A stretch of DNA of 64,000 bases. Source: Axinella damicornis. Taxonomy: Eukaryota > Porifera > Demospongiae > Axinellida > Axinellidae. Made by a program: the position numbers and the translations under genes. Positions 1-12,463 of this stretch are shown one piece after another; the stretch's first letter is position 1, and the number at the start of each line of letters is the position of its first letter. The notes beneath the pieces are model-generated. The model worked only from the letters and a program-made list of their open reading frames with translations, was not told the origin of the DNA and searched no databases. Where the stretch lies: positions 5,660,626-5,724,625 of the forward strand of contig OZ007511.1 of NCBI GenBank assembly GCA_963931865.1. The letters are read 5' to 3'.

Positions 1-578
1 GGGGCAACGTGATAGCGATGTCAGCTATACAACAGTCTCAAAGAAGAACTACACACACTGGTATAGAATTATAGTGCATGACTTGCAGTTTTGATTGCCC
101 ACACGTGACAAAATATCCCAGGCTCTCCCCCTTTCTCTGAATTTTGTTCAAGTGTGGGAAAGCCTGGGAACGAGGCTATGAGCTTCAGGCAACATAACTA
201 CTCCATATTATACTCTGCTCTAGATATACTAGTGGTTTAAATCCAATGTGCATATGCTCACATTGTCAGTGTACTGGAGCGAGATACACTTCCGCATCAG
301 TATAAGTACTGTTTCTTTCTCAGTACCAATCCGACACTTAACTGTCCAGAGGTTAGGGTCCCTAGGAGGAGGGAGGAGGAAGACTCACTGTGAAACAACA
401 CCTGCACATGTACATCTATATAGCACTGTAAATGGGAAGTAAATACAAGCACCCCATGAATATAAATATTATACCAATAGAGGTACCCATGATAAATGGG
501 GCGAGCCAATGTAGCAAAGTAGCATCACAATACTCCAGACCCAAACCAACCCCAGTGTGGATCGCTTCCAGTATCACG

Positions 579-579
<1 letters not shown>

Positions 580-612
<33 letters not shown>
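580..612 (+). repeat. Poly-G tract, ~33 G
   Basis: An uninterrupted run of G followed by a purine-rich GGAGGAAGGAGGGTCTGG tail. GGGTCTGG is the arm end of several foldback elements in this window, so the tract probably belongs to one. Confidence 0.9.
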
Positions 613-613
<1 letters not shown>

Positions 614-986
614 GGAAGGAGGGTCTGGACAAGTTGCTACATAAGAACACTATGGGATGTATATAGCATGCCAGTCATTCTGCAAGATTACAACTCAAGT
701 AGGTGCGAGAAAACTCAAAAGTGCACATTGCAGCAGTCTTGCAACACAGCTGGCCACAGAGGAAAACCACAGTTTACTTAGCACATAATGAATCTCATTT
801 TAGCTGTGCCATGCTGCTAGATCTAGCCTCGTTCCACGTTCCGTGTGAGGGCCTGGGTACGAGGATCACAGCTAAGAGGACATTAATAATTTACATGTCA
901 CGTGTACACCATCGAGTAACTTTTTGGCGCCTATCGTTTGGCAGACCATAGACGGAGCTATCTATGGGCAGACAGTTCGGCTGATT

Positions 987-1086
987 GTGAGTGCGTCAAA
1001 GTGTAATCATCGTTGCTGTTACAGGATGAACTCCATGTGAGTGCGTCAAAGTGTAATCATCGTTGCTGTTACAGGATGAACTCCGT
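987..1086. repeat. 50-bp tandem duplication
   Basis: GTGAGTGCGTCAAAGTGTAA begins at 987 and again at 1037, two near-identical 50-bp units ending CAGGATGAACTCC. Confidence 0.9.
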
Positions 1087-2174
1087 ACCTGGTTGATGAT
1101 GCGTACCACATACTTGTAAGTGGGGGTGCTGCGTTTGTGCCTACAGTTCGAGACAATGCACACTACAGTCACACAATACAATGTCATCTCGTGGTCACCT
1201 CAGCTAAATATACTACAGCAGCCAGACTGATGATACCTACACCCTGTGGTGTGATGGCTGTAAGGAGTGCAGCAACAGGGGGGAAGTATCAAACCGTAAG
1301 AGCACATGTGATACAGATACGTAAAGCTGAGCCTCAAAACAAGCAGGCAAAAAGGAGGATGAGATTGAGACAACTTTTAGAACTCAACGTAAGGGACAAA
1401 GTGATAAATTTAGTGTGATCCCCAGATTCGCCTTTGGGATAGGATGCATGCTAATGTACTCAATGACGATCTGAAAATGTTTCAATAAACTCTGCGACCA
1501 TCCACCCCACCATCATCAGTGAGGCAAACCACTGGGATCTCACCTGCCAGCAAAGCAAATCTATGTGGCCAGTACTTACAGCAACTTCAGTACACTTCAG
1601 CAACTCAGGGAGAATGAAGCATTAACAGAGCAAGAGTTTCAGGAACAAAAAAGACTGCTGTTACATACACTTACCGGACTAAATGCGTGAAGTGGGCATA
1701 GCTAATGTTTCATTTTTCTACTGCTGTTCATGTAAGTGATAGATGATGTGTATTTGTGCTTCACTGGAACTGGACCTCCACTTAGTACTCCCAGTCAAAC
1801 TTTGAAATACCAGCTAAAATAAAGTCTTCTAATTCTCCATCTGGTACAGCTGGAAGTGCAAGCGCATTTGCATGTAGGTACATGTAGGCTTTCAACTTTG
1901 CAAAAGCTTCCTCAAGGGATGCTGGAAAACCCGGAACGGTCAGGAACGGAACGGAACGGAACAGAACCGGAAGTAATTATATAGGGACAACCAACATTAT
2001 TGTTGAGCAACTTATAAACAGACTGGGATGTTTTGTGTAACATGTAGTACCAAGAGTTCATGCAATAAGAGTGTGCAACTGCCATACCGTAGTCGCGCGT
2101 TATTAGACACATCTCACTTATAGGCGCATATTCACTGTTAGGCGCAGGTTCAACTCTCGTCCCAGGTACTCGCT

Positions 2175-2345
2175 GCAGTCTTCTTCCAGAAAACTCTGCC
2201 ATTTCAATCCTACGGAGTGGACAACAGCTATGATTCGAATCGAAGTGCACTTCCTATTCGAGGAATGTCATTATTATTATATTCGTTATTAGGTGCATCT
2301 CGCTTATAGGCACATATTTCCTTCCTGTGGAGTTATAGGCATAAT
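2175..2345. repeat. Dispersed repeat E, copy 1
   Basis: Blocks such as GAAGTGCACTTCCT, GAGGAATG and TCCTGTGGA.TATA.GGCA occur here and, in the same order, at 9525-9680. The family is unidentified. Confidence 0.6.
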
Positions 2346-2349
2346 AACG

Positions 2350-3430
2350 CATTCACCTAATAATCCCTATGGTATCCACTACCATCATCTTGGCAGTAAG
2401 AGGCAAACAGTGTGCATAGGCTGTGTAAACTCTGTAGTAATCACAATTTCACACTTACGTGTAGGAGCATGCAGCTGCTACTACTTCTGAGGGCTTTACA
2501 TCAGCAGTGCCAATATCTGGCATGCAGCCCGTGTTGCCATGCTATAACTAATTTATTGTATGCACCTGATTGGATGTTGCTTCGTGATGTGTGCAATTGC
2601 TAAGTGATGATGTCACAGCAGTGCCATATGCCAGATATTGGCACACCTGATCCTTTGAACTTGTAGGGTATCATGCAATAAGACTACCGACTACTACTGC
2701 GCGACTACTGCGACTACTGCGACTACTACTGCGACTACTGCGACTACTACTGCGACTACTGCGGCTGTTTTGTCACCTAAGCATTATTCAATCCCTGGCT
2801 CATCAAAGTCATACTTGTCAATACTATTGGGATTATTCTGTCATGATACCATGAGTTGTGTATCGTATATAGTGGCAGGACTATATACTATGCAGGCATA
2901 TATCTCATCTCACGAAACAACTAGCTAGCATCATGTGAAAATGTTATGACAGAGGGCAGGCAATCAAATCACCGTTTGTATTAGCAACCAAAACAGTTCA
3001 GTCAGAAAGACTTTGTGCAGAGATGGGTGAGATTTATGGCAGCTGCTCTCACCATCCGCTACCCGACAACTCTACCTCTCATGTTTGTTGGGACAGCACT
3101 CAGAGATTGCACCATGGCCCACCACATGACAATTACAGAGGGTTTTTTTGTGAGATGTAGATGACTGAGTCCAAAGTCCAGCTCCATGCTACATGTACTC
3201 CTCTGGTCCTAGCGCCATCGTGCAAGACGCTGAAGTACTATACAGAGAACTACGCGCAGTCTATGATCCTAAATGTATGGTACAGTACAACCACAGAATA
3301 CAAGTGTATATTAAATGAAAACACGGGGTAAGTAATAACAGGGCTATTATTAAGTGATTTTAAACCCCATCAATTTACCAATCATAATTATTGCAGTGCT
3401 TCATTGAAGTATAGTATAATTCAGTGGAGT
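2350..3430. other. No recognised gene; CGACTACTG microsatellite
   Basis: A trinucleotide-like array of CGACTACTG / CTACTACTG units lies at about 2687-2764. Nothing else is recognised here. Confidence 0.6.
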
Positions 3431-4300
3431 ATCAAGATTTTAACGTGTATGTGCGTGCATGCGTGCATGACGGAAGTGGGATGTTCGTGGGGCGGGACTA
3501 GACTAGTGACGTGCGACCTTCGTACTTCAATAATTTACTAAACCTCAAACTCGATGAAGAACGTTTGAGAACAATGGGCATGGGCTGGAATCTTCCAGAA
3601 CAGGTGAGGCTACAAGTGGATGCAATTGGGGAGCAGCAGTCGAAGCAGACGTAATCGGGGAGCTGCAGTTGAAGCAGACGCAATCGGGGAGCAGCTGCTG
3701 AAGCGGGCGCAATCAGGGAGCAGCAGCTGAAGCGGACGAAAGCGGCAAGAAGCTGAAGCGGGCACAATCGGGCAGCAGCAGCTAGACTCAGAGTAGGCCT
3801 GAGCTAGTTATGCGCGCATAATTTGCAGAATAATAGGGACTTACCCGAATTGCACATTATTCGCGAATAATCGGGCCAGAAAACGATAATAATTATTAGT
3901 GGGCGTGTAGTTTCAGCCACGTGGCTCATGGCTGCCTTGTGTGAGTCTGATGCGGAGTGCTGTGGCGACCTTCCGTTACTTTCGAGCTCCGAAACAGGAA
4001 CAGAGGCTACAGAGCACGAGTCTACCTCCTCCTGTGTGTCTCTGCTAGACCGCTTATGGAGCCATCTGAGTTGGCTCATAAACGAAAAGTCAATCACAAT
4101 GTCAAATATTTATGTGAATAACAGGGTGTTGATGTAAAATAATGGGCTTAGTTGTCAAGAATATAATAATGGGGGAATTTTGTGAATAATTAGCTCAGGC
4201 CTAGCACAGAGAGCTGTCCAGCGTCGGATTACTAATGTAGGCGAACGAGGGGAAAGTAGCTGAGTGAGCAAAGCGAGCGAAGCTACTTGTAGTACAAATA
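3430..4300 (+). mobile_element. Element B, copy 1 (minisatellite-bearing), with nested insertion
   Basis: Family B starts with a GTGTGTG-type tract, then GTGACGTGCGACCTTCGTAC, CTCAAACTC, GGGCATGGGC, an array of ~24-30-bp GGGAGCAGCAG..GAAGC units, CACAGAGAGCTG and a GAAGCTACTT end. Here the array (about 3620-3785) is cut by another element at 3796-4201. Confidence 0.75.
3796..4201. mobile_element. TA-flanked foldback nested inside element B
   Basis: Ends GGCCTGAGCTA and TAGCTCAGGCC are inverted and flanked by TA on both sides (3794-3795, 4202-4203). Removing it rejoins the element B text seen intact in copies at 12720 and 18870. No transposase frame is seen. Confidence 0.75.
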
Positions 4301-4308
4301 TATATTAT

Positions 4309-4590
4309 CGAGGGGCAACCACACTCCTGGTAGCCACATTGCAACTGGTTGTAAATCGCTGGTCGCGCAAGCTAGGTACGTATTGCAGTTCTTTCCAATT
4401 AATGCACATGTCACGTGGGGACCATGCTCGAGTCGATCGAGTTAGCAATGGCGTCCAAAGGGAAGACAAAAAGTTATTACAGTGCTATCAACTTCGCCAG
4501 CATGGTGAGTTTTGGCATGTAAGTGTTGTGATCGATAGCGATCACGGCTGTGTGGTGAGAATCTATATAGGGCCTTCGTGAGACTGTACT
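4309..4590 (+). mobile_element. Element A, copy 1 (partial)
   Basis: It begins CGAGGGGCAACCACACTCCT directly after element B and holds the first ATG/splice-donor module (4448-4504) with GTGAGT at 4505. It ends in the AGAATCT..GGGCCTTCGTGAGACTGTACTGGCAACC segment; the second module is degenerate. Confidence 0.8.
4448..4504 (+). other. Element A mini-exon (19 codons + donor)
   Basis: ATG to GTGAGT, reading MASKGKTKSYYSAINFASM. The length and frame are identical to four other copies. Confidence 0.6.
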
Positions 4591-4599
4591 GGCAACCAC

Positions 4600-7500
4600 G
4601 TCAAAGAGAGTGATCGAGCAATGGAGGCCAACAGTACGAGTGAAAATATGGCAACAGACAAGTGACGTTTCTAGTACACGGTAAATATTCATCCTACAGT
4701 AGTACAGCTACATTGTATTATAGTTGCTAGCCCCAATGCGCGCTAGCGCCAGTACTCTTCGCTTTAGTAGTACTTGGCAACGCTCATTCTTGCTTAAACA
4801 CCAATAAGACACTGCCGTTTTGGGACCATCTTTGAGCGACATATATGTACTAGGCACAGAACTCCTTTGACGACGAACGTCGATTCCTCTGAGTTTGGTA
4901 CAGGTACGGGCAGCTACATGTGTATATGCTATACACCGTACAACATGTATATATGTATACGCATTCACACCCCCGTACCATAGATATTATAGCTCACGGA
5001 ATGGGATTGGAAACTGATGATCAATGTCCGTTACGGGTGTGGATTGATTGGAAGCAAATTGTTGCTACGCGATGCGGTGCAGTCCAATTACGTACGTACA
5101 AACTTCCGGGAATTTAATTACAGCGCACGGCCACTTCTTGTCCGAAAATGGCATTTTCTACATCGTGCAGTTCAAGCGATGTTATTTCTCTCCTCGAAGA
5201 TGGCGAAGGGTCGGGCTACACTGTTTCGAGGTAAGTAGGAGTATGGTTGTAGTAATAGCTACCTAATCTTGGTCAAAGACGGCGAGCATAAAGGGAATTA
5301 GCGATTTAGTGTGCTCATGTTGACCTTTTTTGTAAGGTCAAAAGTGGTGTTCAAGGGTATATCTTCTTCCTGGGGGCTGGAACACGGCTGTTAGGGCTAA
5401 TAGCAGTTAGCTATGGGTATACTGAACTAGCAGAGTAAGTTTTAAGTTTGTGGATGAAGGTTACTAGAAATGGTACCAGCTTTTATAACCCTGATCCAGA
5501 TCATCTCTCAATACAGTATGATTAAGCATGCACATGTGGATACACATAATAACATAAAGCTGCTATATTTGTAATTCATAGTTACTATTATCACCAGATT
5601 CATGCTCTATGACCTCCTCTAGCTCTTCACCATCTCTCATCCAGTCTTAATATCAGCGTCTTCTGCTGGTCCGGTGCTCCTGCTGTATTATATTGTCTAC
5701 TTCGAGATCTGTCACTCTCACATGGAAGGTGAGCCCCAATGGTACAGATAATGCTGTGGCATCCAGGTGCTCAGTGTCTGTTTATAACCATCGGTCACTC
5801 TCACATGGAACGGTACGAATAATGCTGTGGCATCCAGGTGCTCAATGTCTGTTTGTAGCCACAACTAATGGCTGCACATCCTGTCTTGCACCTGCAACCA
5901 TTTAGCCACATGTAGCCACTTAGAACCAATTGTGCCTATCAGGCTATGCTTTCTACAGGTATGTTCACTGGTACCTCCCATACCACTGACAATCAGCCTT
6001 CTTCTCAATCCATCCATATATACTGTGGATTCATGTGACAACAAACCCTCTCTATGGTGTCAAAACACAGCGTTTTGTAATGATCAGTATACACAACCCA
6101 ATTGGGAATGATATGCCCTATAGTATCCCTGGCTCTGCTACAACCCTCTTATTGAGCATCTCCTAGAGCCTGTGTTGTGTGCTACGGTTTTACTGTACAC
6201 TGGATGGTTGCACAACTCTTAATATTGCATTTGGTGCTAGCCTTGATTGGCTTTGGTATCCTATTGTGGGTTCGATAACATTTCTCCCAAGCTGTTTTGC
6301 ACATAGTGTCCTAATGCATTCAGTGTTGGTCAGTGTGTACCCTTCCCTCTGTTATTCTTCCACTGCTATAGGATGAGTGTACCTTGGATTACTCTTCTTG
6401 CAGAGCAGTGAGCAGGAGCTACACTGGCCAGGTTGAACTTTGGACGCTGTTAGCTGAACCAGAATAGTATCTGCCGGTGACTCTGTTTGCTATCACTTTA
6501 TACTTTCATCTCGAAGTGTGAAGTGCTCTGTACCATCTGCTGACTCAGGAACAGACTTCAGAGCCTCTATGTAGAGTTCTCTGTGATATGTTAATGCCGG
6601 TGACTAAACATTTTCTCATTCCCGCATGCATTATTTTATGTGGACTGTTTATACCATTTGCATTGCTGGAACACGGAAACTGATGTAAACCCTACCTATA
6701 GCATTCATACTTCCTGAACAAAATACCTGCAATAGCTGTCCAGGAGTTGGTTACTGCAAACGGCACCAATTTTTGTGAAGATGGTGCTCATTTTCACTCA
6801 ATTCCAGTTGTCAGGTCATATCTCTCGTTCTGAGTAAGCTACAAACTTTGTACATGCATTGGTGTGTAGAGCTGCTGTAGCTGAGCTTGCATACCAAAAA
6901 GTATTATAATCACTACACCACATCCGAAGATATAACCTTTCTTGTGTGATCACTTCATTACTTCAGATTTAGTTATACCGTATACTTCCGGAAATGTTCC
7001 GCGTTACGCATACGTGCCGTTGTAAATAAATTTGTACAGGCGTGAATGGATTTCTGGTACGGTGGCGATTGGACTGGGTGATGACTACGGCAGAAATGAG
7101 TGAGTGCGGTAAGTTGGACAATAATGTAGGTTACCTTGTTGTACCTTTCTGCTTTCATTATAGCCTTAATGTCTTTATACGTGTTTAGGCGACTACGAAC
7201 TACCGTATACGTATATCGGGAAATTTTTGTGTTAAAAATCTTTCGTGTGACAATTATTCATGTTGAAAAATTTTCGCAAACTGCAGTGATTGAAGCAAAT
7301 TTTTTTAACAACTCTACCGGAGGCAGAGTTTGCCAGCAAATACATGTAGCTCTCAAGCTGGTCGAGAGAAGACGTGGAGCAAGTTTCATAAACTAAGAAC
7401 AGCAAAAACATTCCCAACACTGGGAGAATTTCCGGAAGGTGTCAACCAAATGTCCTCCCCACCCTATTCTCTACTTCTTTTCAAAGAGCTCATCAGAGAA

Positions 7501-7810
7501 CAATTCAAAGTATGCGCGTTCAGTAGCACGTCAACAGCTACAGCAGAGCACAATATAACAGTCGGCCATCGGCCATATTCCGGGCGAAGCGCTGATATGG
7601 CCGTCCACTGACTGTTCTGCGCTGACAAATTGGCCGGTCAATTGAATACACAGTGGGATGCCACACAGTGAACATAGCGTGAGCCTACCTTACGTATTCA
7701 TAGTTCTGATTATGTATTCACAGTTCAGGTAAGTATAATATTATTCATGAAGCAGCCTAACCAAAACCCATAATCACATTTGTAGGGCTACATACCGTTT
7801 CACAGGTATT
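4600..7810. other. No recognised gene
   Basis: Only short unrelated open frames are present. A local repeat (TCACTCTCACATGGAA followed by AATGCTGTGGCATCCAGGTG) occurs twice near 5712-5860, about 90 bp apart. The missing SPT5 3' exons would be expected in this direction but I could not see NGN or KOW motifs. Confidence 0.5.
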
Positions 7811-7818
7811 GACTTCCC

Positions 7819-8410
7819 GGGTGTCTCTATTCACTGGACTGGACTACTGGACTGGACTACTGGACTGGACTACTGGACTCACCCAAAATTGCATAAAATG
7901 CCTTTTCCAGCCATTTTCAGTGTAGGACAGAAGCTAAGTATGCTTATTGATTCGCCAAAGCTGCTTGCTTAGCCTGATGAAGCGTCTTCCATGAATTTCT
8001 TCGAGTCAGTAGAGGTCAAAGGTCACGTGCATATTTAATAAGCTTCAGTCATTGATGTGAATATCGTTTTCTGTTTTTTGTGCTTCAGCAAAAGGCTGGA
8101 GTTCTGTTTCGTTGAAGCAAATATGCTCGCGACCTTGGACCTACTGATTAGAAGAAAGGCATGGAAGGCGCTTCAACAGGCTAAGCGAGCGGCCAGGTGT
8201 CTCCATTCGTTGCATATTAAATATGCACGTGACCTTTGACCTCTACTGACTCTAAGAAAGTCATGGAAGACGCTTCATCAGGCTAAGCAAGCAGCTTTGG
8301 CGAATCAATAAGCATATTTAGCTTCTGTCCTACACTGAAAATGGCTGGAAAAGGCATTTTATGCAATTTTGGGTGAGTCCAGTAGTCCAGTCCAGTGAAT
8401 AGAGACACCC
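7819..8410. mobile_element. Mutator-like foldback, 592 bp
   Basis: Arms starting GGGTGTCTCTATTCACTGGA and ending with its inverse extend about 200 bp inward and include copies of AAGTATGCTTATTGATTCGC-like and AAATGGCTGGAAAAGGCATT-like text. A perfect 10-bp direct repeat TTGACTTCCC flanks it (7809-7818, 8411-8420). Target duplications of 9-11 bp are characteristic of MULEs. A half-copy lies at about 20650-20850. No transposase is present. Confidence 0.85.
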
Positions 8411-8800
8411 TTGACTTCCCTGTGGGGCCACAATAATCATTTCAGACTGTGTTTCAGACACTTGAACGCTTCACACACATGCATACCTACATACATTCCC
8501 TCAGATTACCACTCCACACTGAAAGATCATAAGTCTAGCTTCCCGCCTGGCAATTTTTCAGTGTCAGATCATGTCCGACCAATACCGGTGTTGGTCTGAC
8601 ATTATGTCAGACCAGTTTTTAAAAATTATATTGTGCACTGTACAGTGTACCAATCCCGTTCCGTGAGCTAAAATATCTATGCCTGTACCTGATGGCCCCA
8701 CTGTAGCTCTCTATACATTATCAATGGAGCAAGTCTACGGATGTGGGATAATTCCAGATATAATATGATAGCACACGTACAGGTAGCCTACATGACTCAC

Positions 8801-8863
8801 TTGACTCCAGGAAGGAGGCTCTGCTGCTGGATTGCAGTTGGTTGACTCTCAAGATCCTCATAG
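8801..8863 (-). CDS. SUPT5H: SPT5 exon 6, last one found
   Basis: The acceptor is TTTCTGCAG and the donor GTGAGT. With one base from exon 5 it reads SYEDLESQPTAIQQQSLLPG then VK. QQQxLLPGVK directly precedes the NGN domain in animal SPT5. It leaves phase 2, so at least one further exon must follow at lower coordinates. Confidence 0.86.
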
Positions 8864-11800
8864 CTGCAGAAAGGAAAAACGAAACTCCAGCTCAGATATA
8901 ATTACATTACTCCTAATCGAGGGGCAACCGCACTCCTGGTAGCCGCGTTGCAACTGGTTGCAACTCACTGGTAGCGCAAGCTAGGTATTGCAGCTCATTC
9001 CAATTAACCCACGTCACGTGGCAACCATGCTCGGTCGATCGCTAGCAATGGCGGCCAAAGGGAAGACAAGACATTATTACAGCGCTCACAACTTAGCCAG
9101 CACGGTGAGTCTCGCATGTAAGTGTCAGTGAACGACAGCGATGACAACCGTGTGGTCAGAGTCTTCGTGCGCCTTTCCTAAGAGCTGTACTGGCAACGAA
9201 AGTCGGAGCGGTCAAGCACGACACAACAAAGCACTTGAATCTCCATCACCAAGGTGAGTTTCAGCACCAAAATTGTGCGCTTTGGTCACCGCATGATATA
9301 GCGATCACGAGGATGTAGTCGGAACATTGGCATGCCTTTCCTGCGAGCTGTGAGGTTATTTACATAGGTTATTTTCCTCTACCAGGAGTGTAATGTCAGC
9401 ACACACAGGAGAACACAGGATGGCCAAGGATTACGATACTGATGCACTAGCAGGATAACAACTAAGGAAGGTATTATATACAACCCTTCAAACCAAGCAT
9501 GTAGAAAGAATGATACTGCCTTGCAGTTTTCTTCCAAAAACTGTGCCAATTTTGATCCTAAAGAGCAGATAAAAGAAGGAAGTGCACTTCCTACACGTAC
9601 TTGAGGAATGCCATTCGAAACAATAGTCGCATATATCCCTCCTGTGGATATAAAGGCACATCCTGAGGAAAATAATAAGTTAGAAGAGGCTGAAAATGCT
9701 AAGAAAGAAAGACAGCAAGCCCTAGCTGACATTGGCAATTGGCTTGATCGGCTTACACGTACAACCATAGTATCGGTATCACTTTATTATTGGCAGGACA
9801 GTACCTGGAAATCTCTGAATCGGGATCGGAGGCTTAGTTTTGGTATCAGAACAGCCTTAACATATAGCCTCAAAATCGTACAGATGACACTTGGTTACTT
9901 GCAGGAGAGTATATTCATGGTAAAGACATGCAATGACACTCACCCAATTATCAGGACAATGACTAGGCTATGAATACTCACTCACAGTTGGTCTCATTCC
10001 CAGGCCCTGCCCCAGCTTTTGTCGTACTGCAAGTGACAAAAACTGCCCCCTCCCCCCCCCCCCCCCCCCCCCCCCCCCCAAGGAGGCTACACTCTAACCA
10101 CAACCACTCCATTGAAGCTCTAATCTATTCATTGGAATGTACATACATGTAGTCCAACATCAACTTCCTGTATCTGAATACAATGTAGAATGGACCGCTG
10201 GCCTAATGACTAATAGAAATTCGGTCAGCCAAACAGCGATGAACTTCGACGCACGATTAGAGAACACCTTGCTAGGCACTCAAGTCAGACGAGTGTAGAC
10301 GAGGCTATTGCATAGTTGCTGTGTTTGTTCTCGGTTGTCTGACCGCTGCTACCTTTTCTCCTACATGTACATGGGGCATCCATATTCTGGGGCACAGAAT
10401 ACATAAGTGGGTTGCTTTCTCATACCTTCACTGAAGTCCCAGCCATATCGCAACTGTGTCCTTATACATCAACGTTCACAGTTCACAGGCAGTGATATCG
10501 ATGTGATGCACCCTCTTCGCCAATTAACTGTACTGTTAGCGCTTCAAGCTACATGTAGCTGCCATGCTGCGATAATAATCACGTAACACAATAAGTATAG
10601 GTTACATGCATGTGTAAATCACACATGTCTGAGGCGAAACGAAAGCACTGGCTTTTCCCAAGAAATTTAACGGGTCTTACATCCTGCTGGCCAGGGATAC
10701 AACTAACCTACATGTACATGTACATGTATACTATACATGTACATGGCTATTCTAAGGTGAGTACACTGTGTAGACAGACATAGCTTAGCTACATGTACTA
10801 TGGTGTACCAATCAGAGGCAGAGGCATCCGTAATACTTGACTGAGGTAGCGGTAAAGGCACAAGTCCTTGAGAAAGCAAGCTCTTCGCTCCTCAAGCACG
10901 CACTATAGCATATCACAAACTTCTAACCTGGCAGAAGATGTGGTGGCATATTTTTGTCGATAGTACTCTTCTAGCTTGTCCTCCGACTCCTCTGCCAAAA
11001 GCTGATGAATGTTCAGGCTGCGGGCTTTCTGTGGGATGAATACATGGCTGACCGTGTACATAACTTTGTTGCCATATACAGTAGCAGTCAATAAAAAGTT
11101 TACGTTCCGTTTACAAACAACGATCGTTCTACGGTGAGAAACGGCTCAGAAAACGGTGCGAAATTATTGCTACGTCAGCGTTTATACGCACTGTTTTTAC
11201 GGTATACAAGCGTAGTAAAAACTTTTAACGCTTATAGCGGATGCAGCCTATGTCCGACGCTGTTCTACCTGGGTTATGTTTTAGGCCCTGGATCTCTCTC
11301 CCTGCTGGTCTTTGTTCGATGTCCACAGCTTTCGCGGAACCGGAGATACAGTGGCAATGCGATCGATCGCTTCCAAAAACCCCGCCCACCAAGCGTAAGC
11401 TCTTGGAACTTGCACATCCTTCGAAAGGTCTGGCTGATTTTTAAATATGCCTTATTGGAAGGCCTTAACTATACACTGGCGTTTGTCCCTTGTCTGTAGC
11501 TTACTTGTAACCGGAGATAAAAGTCGACGAACTTGGCCGCTTACTCGCGACGGCGATAATTGCTGACTCAGCAACCGTAGTACGGACAGATTGCGTAACA
11601 ACGGAACGGACCGTAGAACGATCGTTGTTTGTAAACGGAACGTAAACTTTTTATTGACTGCTACTGTAGCATGTGAACAGGATGCACTTCCATTCCACAT
11701 GCTAGATTGTTTAGAATAATTATATAGCATACCAGAATAAATAGGTACGTACAGTTGCGGTCAATGAAAAGTTTACGTTTCGTTTCCACTGCACGATCGC

Positions 11801-12383
11801 TGCACGGTGCGAGTGTTTGCATTCAGAAATGCTAGGAAAACGAAACGGAACTGAATGTTAAACGATTACGATCACATCCGGTATAGAATGCAGAACAAAC
11901 AGTTTCACACGTGGCACTGCCAAGTGTTTTCGACACATTTTGAAGTTGCTAGAAGCTTTTTTCAAGTTGTTGTGCCGTTGTATTCGAAGCTAAGAAGAAT
12001 GTCTCTGCAAAAACAGCTGAAAGAACTTCAAGAGAAGTGACGGTAATGCCTGGCCCTAGTTATGAGCATGTGGTTAGAATTGAGCCTGTTGGTAGCGAAG
12101 CTACTAGTTAGTAGCTATTTTAGCTAGCTAACCTGCTCTCCCTTGACAGACCAACACTCATACACGCCTGCTCAAAAAAACGGAATCTAAAATGGAACGG
12201 TGCCAGAACGGCACGCAAATCAGAATGGAGGCCAGAACGCTGTTTTCTTATAAACGCTCGCACCATGCAACGACCGTGCAATGGAAACGAAACGTAAATT
12301 TTTCATTGACGGCAACTGTATGCACATGTACCAGTCCAGGTTTTGTAGAGTTCATCAATATATTAAGATTTTACCGTGTGTGC

Positions 12384-12463
<80 letters not shown>

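Larger units (their letters stand above)
1..2170. other. No recognised gene
   Basis: This stretch holds a poly-G tract and a 50-bp duplication (listed separately). An open frame at 1137-1418 (93 codons, basic end QAKRRMRLRQLLELNVRDKV) has no recognised family. It may be a gene fragment, but nothing beyond openness supports it. Confidence 0.5.
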
